From Perkinsus chesapeaki (lineage: Eukaryota; Perkinsozoa; Perkinsida; Perkinsidae), in assembly GCA_013115145.1 (NCBI GenBank), contig JAAPAO010000247.1, positions 3,570-47,384 on the forward strand: a DNA stretch of 43,815 bases, given 5' to 3'. Position 1 is the stretch's first letter. Every line of letters begins with the position of its first letter. The notes beneath the pieces were generated by a model. The model was not told the DNA's origin. It was given only the letters and a program-made list of their open reading frames with translations, and made no database searches. Shown here in pieces: positions 30,065-39,959 of the stretch. Made by a program: the position numbers and the translations under genes.

Positions 30065-30391
30065 TCATATTAGTGAACCGCGCTCAGATGCAAAAGTAGG
30101 CCACCGATACTGCCTGGACGGTTGAGCAAACGGAATCACATGGGGCATGTCAGCACGACAAACTATACAAGGAAGCACTTCGTCCGAAGTTAGATTGATA
30201 AGTTGATCGCGAACACTGTGGAATAAATAGTATTTAACGTTCAAGTCTACGGGCTTAAAAACATAACAAGTGTGCTGCGCTTTATCAACTTTCAAATGGC
30301 AAACTGGAGATGCCTGAACTGACCAAATGCAACGGGAGCAACTAGCAATCGGGACGCAAACCTTCTTAGCTACCAAGGCTTCGCGATTGCT
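30065..30391 (-). CDS. Possible Cys-rich terminal exon, 108 codons
   Basis: On - an acceptor (CCCCCCCAG) opens a 109-codon frame ending in TGA. It contains VCVPIASCSRCIW, SPVCHLKVDKAQHTCYVF, LNVKYYLFHSVRDQL and LPCIVCRADMPHVIPF, with eight Cys. Sequence texture is protein-like. No ATG was found between here and the EXOG start at 30560, so the 5' exon may overlap that promoter or be absent. Family unknown; perhaps a secreted Cys-rich protein. Confidence 0.35.
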   Translation of the reverse strand, partial: SNREALVAKKVCVPIASCSRCIWSVQASPVCHLKVDKAQHTCYVFKPVDLNVKYYLFHSVRDQLINLTSDEVLPCIVCRADMPHVIPFAQPSRQYRWPTFASERGSLI

Positions 30392-30559
30392 CTGGGGGGG
30401 ACAGTAAAGCCCACTTGAACCGGTGTCTTAAGAGGTAATTTTCATGAATATATCGGCACGTTTTAGCTTATTCTCTGTCGCGAAAATTTTTTGGTCAAGA
30501 AGCCATACTTCGGCGGGCCTGACGTTCAGCACCCCATCTCTAGTTGGTTGTTTTGCCTG

Positions 30560-33024
30560 ATGTCAAGTACATTTGCTGGGTTCTCAACTCGTGTCGGTAT
30601 ACCCAGCTTCATCGCGGGGCTTATTGTCGGGGGAGCTGGTATGAGTATGCAGAGGCAACACACAGCTCTACCGGGTGACAGTCAGGAACCTGTTGCCAAG
30701 CCTCAAGGTCAGTGTTGAGAATTAATGGTATTTCTGTTGGCTTTTATGGCATGAACGCAAACTATTTAATATCGATGATATGTGTTTACAAAGGTGGATG
30801 CATAGATTCATTTTACTTGCGATGTGTCATGACCTGCGATTCATCTCATGGATGCATCAGGTTGGTAATGATACCTCATTGCGGCATAAAGGCTATATAA
30901 CACTAGAAACCCTCTATGAGAAGGATTAGCCTTCTCACTCTTATGTGGATTGAATTCTGAGGCGCACCATGCTATGAAGCTACTGTATCTTTATAACAGT
31001 GACAAACTTTTCATCAAACTTTCGATTATATCTCCGCACAAGTAACCCTGCTCGGCCCGCAAGTAACGCATTTCTCTTTTTGAGGTTAGTACCAATATCA
31101 ACTAGCTACCCTCTTATCAGAATCCCCTCATGAAGAAAAGACCAAGCACTATCCCTCGGCGAAGCTCCCATCTCAGGATCACATCCTCACAAGACAGTCC
31201 TATACCAGTAGCGCTAACTACGCTACAAAGATACCAAACTGGGTAGGAAACGGTTTTCTGCTAATATTACAGTGCTGCTCTTCGGCAGGTAGCTGAAGCC
31301 ATTACGTACAATAGCGTAACGAGTAAAAACGCAGACAGAAAGAGAGCTGCGTTCAAAGCTGATGAAGACGTTCCTGAGATGTAAGGATCCACATTGTTCA
31401 CGACAGCACAACCATTGCGAATTTGAGCAGCATCGAGAATTTGCTGATTCTTCCGTGTCTAGTGCCCGCTGCGTTCTGTAGAGTAGGAATATCGGCAGGC
31501 GTAACTCGCCTCGGGCAAGTTGCATCGCCAAAACCTCGTGAACTGTACGACGTGAATGATGTAAGTGTCAGCGAGCTCAATGGACCTCCAACGGGAATTT
31601 CTTGAACAAAACTCTGGAAAATTTTTTATATTTTTTTACTGAGCCACGTTCATTTAGTGCACATAAGTGCCACTCTATTCAGCTTCCTATTCCACCCAGG
31701 TTCCGAGCATCAAATGCGGACTACTGGGATTCGGGCTGGTCACGAGGACATCTGTCCATGGCCGGCGCACACAAGGATGACCAGAACGCCCAGAACGACA
31801 CTTTCCTCCTTAGTGGGAACATCGTAAGTCAGCACTTTAAATGCTCTCGGAAATCGACGTTTTCAGGTCCCTCAAGATTTGAGTATGAACGGTTCCGATT
31901 GGTTACGGCTCGAGTAGGGCAGCTTAACGTTGGTGTGTGTAGGGTACTTACTTAGGTATCTGACTTTGGATTTGGCAAGAGAGCATGGTCCTGATTCCGA
32001 TGACGCTGTTTATGTTGTCTCTGGACCATTATGGATGGCTGACTTCCCTGAGGATCATCTCACCAAAGAGATCGGAGCAAGGTCGCACACTAAGGTGAGC
32101 TGTTGGTATGATTTTATGGTCTAGGAAGAGCTGTTAAGCTCCAAGAACTTTTACGTTGTTGACTTGCTAAGCCTATCATATGTTTGTATTGAAGCGGCGA
32201 GTGTGTTGGCTAGTTACTACCTACCACTTCTACTAGTTGCCTAGTGACCAGTATGGACTCACGACGAGTTGCCCATCGCATTTCACTGTTGCAAGCTGCA
32301 ACTGCAACTTGCACCTCTCGTCGCTCCTTCGATGGAAGAAATAGCACTGCTTTTCGTTATGGTTTGTCACGTTCAAAATTCGTGGGGTTGTTACGCCTCA
32401 CAGACTAGCCTCCCATTTATCCTGTAGCTACTAGCAATAGTTGTTATTTAGGTTATCAACGACGGCAGCAACGGTAAGCCGAAGCGGTATCAGGTCAAGT
32501 ACGAGATCATAGGCGACAACGAGCTGGCCGTGCCTACCCATCTCTTCAAGGTTGTCTACGACACGAAAACGAATTCCTCGGCGGCATTCATTATGCCAAA
32601 CAAGCCTATTCGGTACGAGAAGAATCTGAAACAGTACCAGGTCCCAATCGAGAAGGTCGAGAAGGCTACTGGCTTGGACTTGTCTGCGATGAAAAAGGGG
32701 ACAGATTTGTGTGGTCCCGAGAACCGCTGTGTTAAGAAGGGTGGTCGACGTATAAACTCGTGGCGGGTATATGGTTCCATCCAGAGCGCCAAGGACAGGG
32801 AGACCTTCATTAGAAGAGTGAAGAGAGCTATTGATAGGAACTACTTGACGGATGACAACTTCCTTCTAACGAAGATGATTCGAGAAGAGATGATCGATCA
32901 TCAAGGAGCGACGAATCCAGTGGAATTACTCGGCCCCGGAGAGTATGCTGAGAAGCTCCAAGAGGCCTTCGATCGGATTGATGCTCGCGAGCAGGAAAGA
33001 AGAGCTGTTAAACAATCTGCTTGA
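30560..33024 (+). CDS. EXOG: EXOG-like mitochondrial endo/exonuclease, 414 aa
   Basis: DNA/RNA non-specific nuclease with a beta-beta-alpha-metal fold. Relatives sit on the mitochondrial inner membrane and trim DNA during repair. Exons: 30560-30707, 31121-31242, 31289-31380, 31700-31823, 31867-31913, 31956-32094, 32452-33024; all phases agree. N-terminal anchor: TRVGIPSFIAGLIVGGAGMS, matching the EXOG transmembrane start. Then YATKIPNWVAEAITYN, NADRKRAAFKAD, and the active site SRGHLSMAGAHKDDQNAQN (catalytic His138; Ser replaces the Asp of DRGH as in animal EXOG). NIVPQDLSMNGSDWLRLE supplies the metal-site Asn. Next come VYVVSGPLWMAD and the C-terminal wing helix (YGSIQSAKDRETFIRRVKRA) that distinguishes EXOG from EndoG. 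The last about 60 residues are charged and extra. It was nearly missed because exon 1 looks like an isolated membrane frame. Confidence 0.9.
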
Positions 33025-33145
33025 TTTGCAGTAACTGACGTTTTCGAGTCATTCGCGGTTTGAGTTAAGAAGTTTGTGATCATCGAGTCGATGACAATCT
33101 ACCTGCGCCAGGGTCGTCTTTACTACTTAAACGCCCATATAATAC

Positions 33146-33188
33146 ATGGCATATATGCCAGTATAACACTAATGACATTAGTCTAATG
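33146..33188. repeat. Palindrome cluster (14-bp even; chained 7+1+7 and 6+1+6)
   Basis: TGGCATATATGCCA (33146-33159) is a perfect even palindrome. ACTAATG-A-CATTAGT (33168-33182) overlaps CATTAG-T-CTAATG (33176-33188), so three arms alternate. Confidence 0.9.
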
Positions 33189-33357
33189 TGACGTAAATAT
33201 CTCTATGCAATGTGTGCATGTCACTAATACGACTCTATCGAGCGTGGTTTATCATCATTATGAAGGCCTTACGTGTTACGTACTACTGTTTTACATCACC
33301 AAGGGGACTTTTCAAGGTGCCCTTCTCATTACCCATGAATACAACAATGAATGAATC

Positions 33358-33399
33358 AATAATTAGGTGACTGAGTCACCGTGACTCTGATAATTATTG
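33358..33399. repeat. Nested inverted repeats
   Basis: GGTGACT-G-AGTCACC (33366-33380) lies inside an outer pair CAATAATTA / TAATTATTG (about 33358-33399). Confidence 0.85.
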
Positions 33400-33552
33400 T
33401 ACGGAATGTATTACCAACAATCCCTGTATAAGACGACTGCAGTCACCAAGATATATTGTATTCAAAGCATACGAACCAGTGTTACCCACCAGTATTATTT
33501 CAAATGAGGCCATGGTAGACCATAGAAACGGTCATCACTAACGGAGCCGCAC

Positions 33553-33602
33553 AGTGTGCGGCGCACACTCCCTTTTTTACGGTACGGTAACTGAGTTACC
33601 GT
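33553..33602. repeat. Two odd palindromes (8+1+8 and 9+1+9)
   Basis: AGTGTGCG-G-CGCACACT (33553-33569) and ACGGTAACT-G-AGTTACCGT (33584-33602). Both are perfect with one central base. Confidence 0.9.
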
Positions 33603-33700
33603 AACTCAACTACTATATCTAACTATTAACTGTAGTTATATACAATACTATCTAACTATTATCGCCAATGGCCAATCGCCAATCGGATGACATCCACCGT

Positions 33701-33719
33701 CCTGTTCTTTCTGAACAGG
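33701..33719. repeat. Small stem-loop 7+5+7
   Basis: CCTGTTC and GAACAGG flank TTTCT. Confidence 0.85.
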
Positions 33720-33774
33720 GCCAGTAGCCCTGGGCCACAACTCAGGTAGGGTCATTTAAGTTGTAGTCTATGAA

Positions 33775-33820
33775 AAGTTATCTCTACAACTTGTAGAGAT
33801 AACTTCAAGTTATTAACTTG
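33775..33820. repeat. 15+1+15 palindrome followed by 7+1+7
   Basis: AAGTTATCTCTACAA-C-TTGTAGAGATAACTT (33775-33805) is perfect. The very next base begins CAAGTTA-T-TAACTTG (33806-33820), which reuses the AAGTTA/TAACTT end motif of the first. Confidence 0.95.
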
Positions 33821-34012
33821 TCATAACTGAAAACTATTTATGATCTTAGAAAGCGACTATCGGGTAGTCTGACGGAATCGATGAACGAGCCCCTGTGATG
33901 GATAGCACTAAACTCATGATGAGAAGCCAGATATTGTTAGTGTGACTGTCTGGGTTCCAGTCTCCATCATAGCTCGAAGGAAAAGGGCCTTTACTAAGGC
34001 ACAACTCGCAAA

Positions 34013-34031
34013 TAGTAGTACTGTACTACTA
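34013..34031. repeat. Odd palindrome 9+1+9
   Basis: TAGTAGTAC-T-GTACTACTA, perfect, in a TAG-rich neighbourhood. Confidence 0.9.
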
Positions 34032-34230
34032 CTACTGTGTTAGATTCTTCGTCCTCTGGTACCATCTTAACTCGAGGCTTATTGGAATTAGACATTCAAT
34101 TTTATACAAGTAAAATGTTAATAATACAATTGGCAGTAAAACAGCTGATGTATAATAATTACACTATAATCAGTATTAGAACACTATCAGTAACAAATAA
34201 TCAACTCCTCAGTCTAATAATCATAGAAGT

Positions 34231-34252
34231 GTTCACGGCGTGAACTTCACGC
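34231..34252. repeat. Chained odd palindromes 7+1+7 and 7+1+7
   Basis: GTTCACG-G-CGTGAAC (34231-34245) overlaps GCGTGAA-C-TTCACGC (34238-34252). The arm CGTGAA is shared. Confidence 0.9.
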
Positions 34253-34372
34253 TAGGCTATAACGTAGCTTAAAGATGTTGTGCTTCCATTGTGATAAATG
34301 AGTAGAGGCAAATAAATAAAGGGCTGCACACAATCAATAAGCGCTCGCCACACTTCTGTAGTAGAGATAATA

Positions 34373-34395
34373 CCAGATGGCATCTGGCAGATGCC
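34373..34395. repeat. Chained odd palindromes 7+1+7 and 8+1+8
   Basis: CCAGATG-G-CATCTGG (34373-34387) overlaps GGCATCTG-G-CAGATGCC (34379-34395). CATCTG is the shared arm. Confidence 0.9.
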
Positions 34396-34642
34396 GAGTC
34401 TCTGCGGGAGCAGACAAAGGGACGTTCAGAAAAAGGTAGAAATGACCCTAAATTAGATGCAAATAATGGCGGGGCAGCATAGCTAGTACCGTACCGTATA
34501 ATTCACGGCGTGAATGCAATAACGATAACAATAATGGGAGGTATTGCAGCCTGTAATTTGCAGGTACTAGCGCTAAGCTGCGCCGTGACACAATGTACGA
34601 AACCATCTTGCACAAAATCTGGTTAGCGAAAGGAGAAATGGA

Positions 34643-34666
34643 CTGTAGCCGCTACAGTGTAGCGGC
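34643..34666. repeat. Chained odd palindromes 7+1+7 and 9+1+9
   Basis: CTGTAGC-C-GCTACAG (34643-34657) overlaps GCCGCTACA-G-TGTAGCGGC (34648-34666). GCTACA is the shared arm. Confidence 0.9.
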
Positions 34667-34705
34667 AGTGAAATATCGCGAATAGAGGGATTGCGCACTG
34701 GTAAG

Positions 34706-34728
34706 GTGCAACCCCACGGGGGTTGCAC
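34706..34728. repeat. Stem-loop 10+3+10
   Basis: GTGCAACCCC and GGGGTTGCAC flank ACG. Confidence 0.9.
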
Positions 34729-34734
34729 AGTAAT

Positions 34735-34775
34735 TCGGATTTCTATTTTATGTGGCACATAAAATAGAAATCCGA
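34735..34775. repeat. 20+1+20 perfect odd palindrome
   Basis: Left arm TCGGATTTCTATTTTATGTG (34735-34754), single G at 34755, right arm CACATAAAATAGAAATCCGA (34756-34775). All 20 pairs match. It is the longest inverted repeat in the window and lies about 540 bp before the CDC123 start. Confidence 0.97.
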
Positions 34776-35317
34776 CACAACCCGTGCGTGCAGCTGTGGG
34801 CACGCGTGCAAAATCCAGCGATACCATCAGTTCACATCTGGGCATATGGTACGGCCGTATCGGCCGAGCCGGGCCTGGAGCGTTGTCGAGTGGACTTCGA
34901 CGGACAACTTTTTCTGTGAAAGATCTTGAGTACGGCGATGTCTAGTCTGCTGCTAATAAACCTTGAACAGTACTCGGCAGCTGGGGTTTCCTCACTCCTT
35001 TAGTTCGAGGTCAAGATTAGAACGATAGACTGACATTGGAAACATACTACATACCTATCCTGGAACTCCGGGTGTTCATGGAGTTCAGGCTTTGAGCCCA
35101 AAGATAACCTAGCGTCCGGGTTTCGGGTTGAGTATTGCTGTTCCCCCCCGTAATCCCGTATTCGATGAGATTTCATGTCCACTTATATATCAGGGCAGCC
35201 GTCAAATTAGTCGGAGTCCGCGCCACCGGAATTTTAGGGCGAGCGAGGTTACCAACTGCGTTTTCGGTCTGTCATTCGAAAGACGAGTGGGATATAAATT
35301 CTTCCCAGTGCCCGAAG

Positions 35318-36620
35318 ATGGAAGTGCTATCAGACTCTACCCAAGCCGAAACATTGAGCTCGTCCTCCTCTCTTGAGAGCTCAACGGTGATTTCGGCGTG
35401 TCGGACTGAACTGTGGGCGCCCTTACTGGAAGGTTTAGCGATCGACAGCGTCGCCATTGATATCGGTGATGACTTTATTGGTTATATAAACGAAGACGGT
35501 CTCGATGGCGCAGCCTTTCCAGTGATCAGGAGGGACTCTGAAAGCGATTGGGAGTACGACGATGATGAAGTAACTTCAACCGTAACGGAAAGATTCCCTC
35601 AATTAAGCGCTCGAGTTCAAACTGCGATCGACGATTTTGGCGGCACGGTCTTCCCCAAACTATCTTGGTCTGCACCGACTGATGCCGAGTGGATCAGAGG
35701 ACCGGACGGTATGAAGTGCCACAGTCTCGACGACATTGCGGTTTTATTGAAGGCGAGCGACTTCGCCCAGTTCGACCTTCAGGGGTTGGCGCTGCCAGAA
35801 GCCTCTCGACTGAGCTTTCCCCGCCCGAAGCTGATCCTAAAACCGTATATTGAGCCTTGGCATCAAACACTGGAGTTTAGGTGCTTTGTAAACAAGCGTA
35901 AACTGCGAGGAGTATGTCCGAGACATCTCACAGGGCATTTGCCATTTCTGAAGGAGATGATGTTTGGCGAAGAAAACGGTATGGGAAAATTGAAGACCTT
36001 CGTGGAACACAAAGTAATGGCGCGGCTGGTGGCCGAAGAGTACGATAAGGTCGTCATCGATGTATACAAGAAAGGGCAGCGTTATGTCTTGGTCGATCTT
36101 GGCCCGTGGGATGAAGAATTGACGGACCCTTTGCTGTTCACCTGGGAGGATTTAGCAGAGCGAAGTGATGATGCGGAGTGGAGGGAAGTCCCTAGAGGAA
36201 CGATCCCTAGCAATCCTAGTGCACTCAGGAAGTAATAGTGGGGCGCGGGAAACTTACCAAAGCTTTCCAAACAATATTTTGGCAATATCTATCTCGAAGA
36301 TGTCTGACATAATTCAGACTTCAAAGCATTCTTGCTTAATTCGCGAACGAGTTGTTTGTTTGAAAATTGTAATCGATGTCATCGTTATTGTAGTAGTATT
36401 GAGAGTGAAGATATATTACATTGTCGTGGCCAATACTGATTAATACTAATAATACTCATTTTTATTGCAATTTATTGTTCATATCTTACCGATATCTTCG
36501 TTGTAAATATAGGGAAATACTGTCCCCCTCAGGCAAGCGTCTCGTATGCCGGTTGAGGTTGCGGAGCAGTTGCTGCTACATGGCGGAGATGTGGATAAGT
36601 TGGTAGATTCATTACGTTGA
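35318..36620 (+). CDS. CDC123: CDC123/D123 eIF2 assembly factor, 333 aa
   Basis: ATP-grasp-like chaperone that joins eIF2 alpha and gamma subunits so that translation can start; cytosolic. Exon 1 35318-36231, intron 36232-36532 (GTAATA donor), exon 2 36533-36620 (TGA). Family marks: ELWAPLLEG; DSESDWEYDDDE; FPKLSWSAPTDAEWI (the PKLNWSAPKDA block); MKCHSLDDIAVLLKASDF; PKLILKPYIEPWHQTLEFRCFVNKRKL (broken here: the core is EFRCFVN); VDLGPWDEELTDPLLFTWEDL; and the tail RMPVEVAEQL..GGDVDKLVDSL in exon 2, which aligns with the animal C-terminus (LPRDFVDL..EDAHKLIDFL). Without exon 2 a stop three bases past 36231 would end the protein early. Length is like human (336). An in-frame ATG at 35165 is possible, but its 51 extra residues do not match the family. 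Confidence 0.9.
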
Positions 36621-37040
36621 TTAATACACGTTTCTATTTGAGAATGTCCTTGAGCAATCACGGAGGGGTTGGTGAGGTTAATTTTCCGCGTAAAGTTCGC
36701 AAGTGCGGTGATTGGTTCGCCAGGTATTTCGAGTCTGACTTTGCCCTTGCTATTCTCTGATGAGGTGGGAAAGTGAGCTTGAGCGTTGAAGATATGTTCA
36801 TCCTAGTGTGTTGGCGGGGATGAAAAATGGCCAAAAAAATCTTCCTTTTCCCAGCTGCTATCTTGGTGTGATGAGAGCGCTCTTCTGGACTAAATTGCTG
36901 TGTCTTTTATCTGATTAATCTGGTATGTAATTTCGTGGCGCATTTCTGGGAGAAATATGCTGGGAGGTCATAGAGCTTCCTTGGGTCGGGTAGCAGATGT
37001 TCCAAGGTTGTTCGGGCCAGGAGTTTTGAAATCGATTCCA
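36621..37040. other. Intergenic gap
   Basis: No gene, repeat or clear signal. An ATG at 36957, in frame with the PKA subunit start, would add 28 residues unlike any docking domain, so it is taken as 5' untranslated sequence. Confidence 0.5.
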
Positions 37041-39959
37041 ATGGCGAATAATTTGGACAACATCGACATGCCTTCGGACAAGAAGGAATATATTGTAGCG
37101 AAGCTGAACCCAGTTTTGGAGGAGATGGTCACCAGGATCGTCACAGATCTTCCGGAGGACCTACCCAAGTGAAAATCTGGGGGAAAGTTGGTATGAGGAT
37201 TTTAACGCAGATACATGATAGACTTCCTGAAGGAGAAAGCTGGACCATCTGGTGCTAAGGAGAGTTCGGGTGATGAGAGTGCGTTGCGCGAGGAGAACGC
37301 TCAGTTGAAGGTGGAGAAATTCAGCATTGTTCGGCGCTACGGCGATTTCTTATGTCGTTTCAGAAGCAACTGGCTGAGCTTAGGAAGGCCACAGCAAATT
37401 ACTCCTTACTCAGTGCTAAGCTTCAATCAACGGATGGTGGGAGGGGGGGGCGGAAGTCGACCTATTTTGTATCTTTAGATTGCGGCACGACAACCAATGC
37501 TGATTCTGATGTTGAGTCTGACGAGGAGGACGATGATGAGGTCGATGAGCTGCCGGAGGCATTCCTCATGCCTGAGAATCAGAAAGGTGATAATTGTGGC
37601 GGAGCGGATGGGCACCCTCGGCAAAATATTGTTGGTGTTTGATATGGTGAACTACTATATAGTATCCTTGTGTGCCGTGGCTACTTTGGTAGTTCTATCT
37701 CCCTAGCAAACTCTTGTGCCCGGTTTTTGTATGGATGCTGCTGTACTACGAACTGGAAATGTTGGAGGTTAAATGATAGGACCGGTAGAGCAACTCTGGT
37801 CATATATGTCCCCATCGTTTAATTCTACCCGGCGCGAACTGGTAGCTTGCAGTAGGGAGCTTATCGTACTTGCCTTGGCGTGAGATGGTGCATTTAGGAA
37901 AGAACCGCCAATCTGTGTCGGCGGAGGCATACGGTGCGTGGAATGTCAAGCAAGCATTTACCCCACCAGTGGTGGATAAGACAGAGGAGCAGAAAGCAAG
38001 GATACGGGAGGTACTTGGGAGGGCCAGGAGTGGCGGAGGGGTATTAGTTGCCTCAAGTAGAGGTCTGGAATCTGGGAAGACAGGATTAAGTCTTTGTACT
38101 TGCTGCTCGGGTCGGCAAAATTATCGGCATTTTGTGAAATGTTTATCGGTATTTTGCCGTGACTACTTTTCCGACGGATAAAACACCGAATTTGGAGGGA
38201 GTAGCGACTACGAGGAGCTGCAACTGTTGTTGTTAAGGGCAATTGCTGGCGAGTCCTCAACAAACACGAGTTGTTGCCAATGTCCAGTGCACCGTATTCT
38301 CAATTTGCCGCGGTGAATATCTCATCATATACAGGATAATAATTGATCATATCATCCACGGTATACTAATAGCCTACTGCACCTGATTAGGTCCTGGGTA
38401 AGTCATTTATGTTCGCCAATGTTGAGGAGAAAGAGATGGCTGTGGTAGTGGACGCCATGGAGGAGGTAACAGTAGGCCGAGGTTTGGGATCCGATAGTCT
38501 TCTTCTGAAACGGTTGATCGATTTCGTGCTTCTGTGGCCTATAATAGGAAGTACAGGTGGCATGTCACTATTGTATATTAGTTATATTTTGTCAGAATCT
38601 GTGAAGTACCGTTCGCAGCATTCTCTTTATTTGCCCCTACAACTATGAGCTATTACTGATCCTTCCTAGGTTAAGCTAGATGCTGGTGTACGAGTTATTA
38701 AGCAAGGTGATGATGGTGACTTCCTATTTGTTATTGAAGAGGGTACCTTAGACTGTATTAAAGAGGTACCTTTCAATTCCTCTTTACTACTTAACAGTCT
38801 TAACAGATTAACGGTGAGGAGAAGGTTGTTAAGACTTGTGAGAGTGGCGATGTCTTTGGTAAGTGATGGTAGATCTCCTGGCTCCATTGGCCCTGTGTGT
38901 TTGAAATACCTCCACATGACGGGGGTGACTCCTGTGAAAATTTATTGTTGGTTTTTACGGCAAAAACTGTTCTTATTGTTCTTGAAAAACAAACAAAAAT
39001 GTAATTTATATTTAGTTTATTGTTATGTGCTGTATTATCGTGCAGTAGGTAAGATCCTCCAATGCTTCCATTATCTCCTGTTCAGGTGAGCTATCGCTTC
39101 TTTACAACTGTCCAAGGGCGGCTCATGTCCAATCTAAGGACGCCTGTGTGCTATGGAAACTTGATAGGGAGACATTCAATCACATTGTTAAGGTAAGCAG
39201 CGGATGGATTGGATTGCTCATCTGGAAAATATCCTGCCGAACGCATCTTCTGGCTCTGGAGGATTTAAAAATTGGGTCGAAGTTTTCGGAAAGTCGCTTG
39301 CCGAGATACTGTGAGAGGATCTGCTATGAAATCCATCGGCAAATTTTACGCTGAGCGTCCGGTTTAATTTTAGTGAAATGTTTGGACGATTTTTATCGGT
39401 GGGGCCGAACTTGTTTTGTATGTCAGGACGCTGCTGCGAAGAAGCGTGAACGGTACGAGAGCTTCCTCCACAAGGTGCCACTTCTGGCCGCCATTGGCGC
39501 CTACGAGCATTCTCAGGTAAGTTGGCGAACTTCACTTGTGTGGGACGCTCGCTCTGATTTGTCAGATTGCTGATGCATTGAAGCCACAGTCTGTCGGTGC
39601 GGGTGAGGTTATTATGTCTCAAGGTGAACCTGGTGACACTTTTTATATTCTTGAGGAAGGCGAGGCTTACGCTGAGAAAGACGGCGCTAAGGTGGGCAGA
39701 TGGTAAGATCGTTTTGTGAGGCTTCCGTTAGGTTATGGACTACGCGTCCGGCAGCTACTTCGGCGAGTTGGCACTGATCAAAAATGAGCCGCGCGCTGCG
39801 ACTGTGAAGGCGGGAGGTGAGCTATGCTGGAAGTGGAGTTCGGAGGCCTGTGTTGCAGGGTCGGGAGCGAAGCTGCTGGCGTTGGACAGAAGATCTTTTA
39901 AAAGACTCCTTGGAAGTGTGGAGGAGTTGTTGAAGAAACAAGCCGACGAATACCAGTAA
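37041..39959 (+). CDS. PKAR: cAMP-dependent protein kinase regulatory subunit, 417 aa
   Basis: Binds and inhibits the PKA catalytic subunit until cAMP releases it; cytosolic. Thirteen exons: 37041-37168, 37211-37310, 37364-37436, 37479-37586, 37898-38010, 38391-38465, 38670-38765, 38807-38858, 39086-39192, 39427-39516, 39566-39691, 39732-39816, 39859-39959; all phases agree. Order: an RIIa-type docking/dimerisation helix pair (EYIVAKLNPVLEEMV, DLPEDLPKYMIDFL); a short coiled coil (LKKQLAELRKATANYSLL); an acidic linker (SDVESDEEDDDEVDEL); the inhibitor hinge KNRQSVSAEAYGAW near residues 138-151; cyclic-nucleotide domain A with phosphate-binding cassette FGELSLLYNCPRAA; and domain B with FGELALIKNEPRAATV. 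Both cassettes keep the Glu and Arg that hold cAMP. The hinge has Ser where an autophosphorylated type II subunit does, but lacks RRxS. Many introns are 40-53 nt. Confidence 0.95.

Larger units (their letters stand above)
33025..35317. other. 2.3-kb gene-free region packed with inverted repeats
   Basis: No coding exon was found between the EXOG stop and the CDC123 start. The sequence is AT-rich and holds at least a dozen perfect inverted repeats, most with a one-nucleotide centre, listed separately. A simple stretch GTACGGTAACTGAGTTACC near 33583 and repeated TAGTAG/ACTACT motifs near 34013 fit the pattern. The region could carry promoters for CDC123 at its right end, but no TATA-like or other core element can be named with confidence. 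Confidence 0.7.

Noticed and set aside
30491-30718. Stand-alone TMEM14-like membrane protein
   Set aside because: The glycine-rich membrane segment fits the N-terminal anchor of EXOG, and its donor at 30708 joins in phase to the next EXOG exon at 31121.
33025-34870. CRISPR array or mobile-element terminal repeats
   Set aside because: The palindromes differ in sequence and spacing, there are no equal spacers, and no transposase-like frame lies between them.
36232-36240. Stop codon TAA at 36232-36234 as the natural end of CDC123
   Set aside because: The family needs the LPxDF-like tail. A GTAATA donor here joins in phase to exon 36533-36620, which supplies it.
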